From Candidatus Heimdallarchaeota archaeon (GTDB lineage: Archaea; Asgardarchaeota; Heimdallarchaeia; Heimdallarchaeales; Kariarchaeaceae), in NCBI GenBank assembly GCA_026702845.1, contig JADCLS010000008.1, positions 1 to 64,000 on the forward strand: a stretch of DNA of 64,000 bases. The letters run 5' to 3'. Both the position numbers and the translations under genes were made by a program. Of the stretch, positions 62,955 through 64,000 are shown one piece after another. Position 1 is the stretch's first letter. The number at the start of each line of letters is the position of its first letter. The notes beneath the pieces are model-generated. The model searched no databases. It was not told the origin of the DNA and worked only from the letters and a program-made list of their open reading frames with translations.

Positions 62955-64000
62955 TTAGATAATTGGGAACAAAAGCATATACAGATAGGTGACCAAGCAA
63001 AGACTCAGGAATACCATAAATGAAAGTGGAAAGCCTAACTTAGTAAATTCAATCCAAGAAATCTCCACTCCTCGCTTACTTGAGGTTTCGATCACGATAA
63101 TATTACTAGCTGCTCCAAGTACTGTAGTAGCACCAGCAAATGTAGTTGTCATGGCTAACATTACCCACATGAAGGGAAAATCAAGCACAGAGCCTGGAAT
63201 TATCTGTGTAAGGATGACTGCGACAGGAACATTTGAAATAACTTGACAAGCTAGAAAAATCAGAAAGAGAAATAAGATGATATCAAGTGGAGATGAATTT
63301 GGAAGAATAGAAAGAAGATATGATCTAAAATATTCTGAGTTACTGACGGCATCAATCACAACAAACATACCAGCAAAAAAGATCAACACACCCCAGTCCA
63401 ATTTTGAGATAATCTCATCACGATGTGAAGAAAAGAAAAGGAATAATGAACTTACGACCAATATAGGGATTGAGGAGGATATATTCAAAAAAGAAGATAT
63501 GATCAGACCAATAATTACTGTTAGAAATGCAATTTCTGATTGTAATTGATATTTTGATCGTACCTGTTCAGAATGCAGATTCTGATTTTCTCCTTCGATT
63601 TGCTCTCCACTAAATGATCTTGTTAATCGATGATGGAGATAAATATACGTGATCAGTAATCCAAGAATGGTGGGGATTAGAGCATAGCCAAAAAATTCAA
63701 TAAAGGAGAGATCTCCATGAATGCTCAAAAGAAAATTTTGTGGATTTCCTGTGGGAAGGAGAGCGGAGCCAAATGTTAATGCAATAGCTAGAGCTAGCAC
63801 ATAATCCTTTGACAAATATTCATTCTTTGCAACTTTTATAAGTATTAAAGGTCCAATTATCGCCACAGTATCATTTATCAATACTGAGGAAGCCAAACCA
63901 AAGATGAAAACAATAATGAAGAGCATCTTTCTGGGTGTATTCACCTTCTGTATCACATAAAGTGCATATTGCTCCAGAGAGCCACTTGTTTCAAGTGCTG
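62955..64000 (-). CDS. NhaD/ArsB-type ion transporter, 3' part (gene continues beyond the right edge)
   Basis: The frame stays open to the window edge, so the N-terminus is missing. The visible 348 residues show about nine membrane helices and the superfamily motifs VLINDTVAIIGPLIL, a GSALLPTGNPQNFL hairpin, SNVPVAVIL and TTTFAGATTVLGAASNIIV. It resembles SLC13/ArsB/NhaD carriers. The carried ion is not clear. It is a second member of the superfamily in this window, along with the 498-aa transporter at 42.7-44.2 kb, but it lacks a universal stress protein neighbour. It is convergent with the AOR gene. Confidence 0.8.
   Translation of the reverse strand, partial: ALETSGSLEQYALYVIQKVNTPRKMLFIIVFIFGLASSVLINDTVAIIGPLILIKVAKNEYLSKDYVLALAIALTFGSALLPTGNPQNFLLSIHGDLSFIEFFGYALIPTILGLLITYIYLHHRLTRSFSGEQIEGENQNLHSEQVRSKYQLQSEIAFLTVIIGLIISSFLNISSSIPILVVSSLFLFFSSHRDEIISKLDWGVLIFFAGMFVVIDAVSNSEYFRSYLLSILPNSSPLDIILFLFLIFLACQVISNVPVAVILTQIIPGSVLDFPFMWVMLAMTTTFAGATTVLGAASNIIVIETSSKRGVEISWIEFTKLGFPLSFMVFLSLCLVTYLYMLLFPII

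Noticed and set aside
1..64000. tRNA, rRNA or CRISPR arrays
   Set aside because: No cloverleaf-like GC-rich stretch and no regularly spaced repeats were seen in the gaps between genes.

Overview
The window looks like a piece of an AT-rich archaeal chromosome, most likely from an Asgard archaeon of the Heimdallarchaeia type. The reasons are: an archaeal-type leucyl-tRNA synthetase; many starts with a TATA box 24-30 bases upstream, as expected for leaderless mRNAs; a heliorhodopsin; a longin/roadblock-like domain protein; a membrane-anchored RING-like finger protein; and several zinc-ribbon and membrane winged-helix proteins. The lineage is an inference, because no rRNA or other marker is present. 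I saw no tRNA, rRNA, CRISPR array, transposase or phage genes.

Layout. 1-4.1 kb is a patchy accessory zone: unrecognised proteins, a 5'-truncated aromatic amino acid lyase remnant, and a retropepsin/DUF5678 pair. 4.1-13.8 kb holds an HXXEE membrane protein, a condensation-type acyltransferase, a DUF4386 protein with a TetR regulator, an FMN-reductase gene cut by an in-frame TAG, a carotenoid-oxygenase-START fusion, a zinc-ribbon protein and an SRPBCC protein. 14.0-19.6 kb is a two-gene cell-surface unit. 19.8-23.5 kb has an FTR1 iron permease under two strong palindromes and a propeller/calcium-repeat membrane protein. 24.7-27.9 kb is a sugar transporter plus GH2 glycosidase unit. 29.3-32.5 kb is a three-gene 2-hydroxyacyl-CoA dehydratase operon with its activator. 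32.6-42.7 kb carries an SDR-DUF2867 protein, a longin-like membrane protein, alkaline phosphatase, OsmC, M32 carboxypeptidase, heliorhodopsin, a RING-like protein and a truncated hemoglobin. 42.7-48.2 kb has a NhaD/ArsB-type transporter with a universal stress protein, then leuS with a striking leader. 49.0-58.3 kb is a four-gene envelope operon. 58.5-64 kb has histidine ammonia-lyase, an aldehyde:ferredoxin oxidoreductase and a second NhaD/ArsB-type transporter that runs off the right edge.

How the genes fit together. Histidine ammonia-lyase, the 2-hydroxyacyl-CoA dehydratase operon, the tungsten-type aldehyde oxidoreductase and the carboxypeptidase suggest peptide and amino acid fermentation. 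Heliorhodopsin plus a carotenoid-cleavage-type oxygenase suggests retinal supply and light sensing. The heliorhodopsin and the longin-like protein appear to share an operator, an 18-bp palindrome family with core TAGTTCATGAACTA. The strongest candidate for an undescribed system is the 49-58 kb operon. It combines two secreted alpha/alpha-toroid repeat regions, one fused to a 7TM domain and a RimK-like ATP-grasp ligase, with an apparently active membrane transglutaminase-like enzyme and a membrane-spanning winged-helix regulator.
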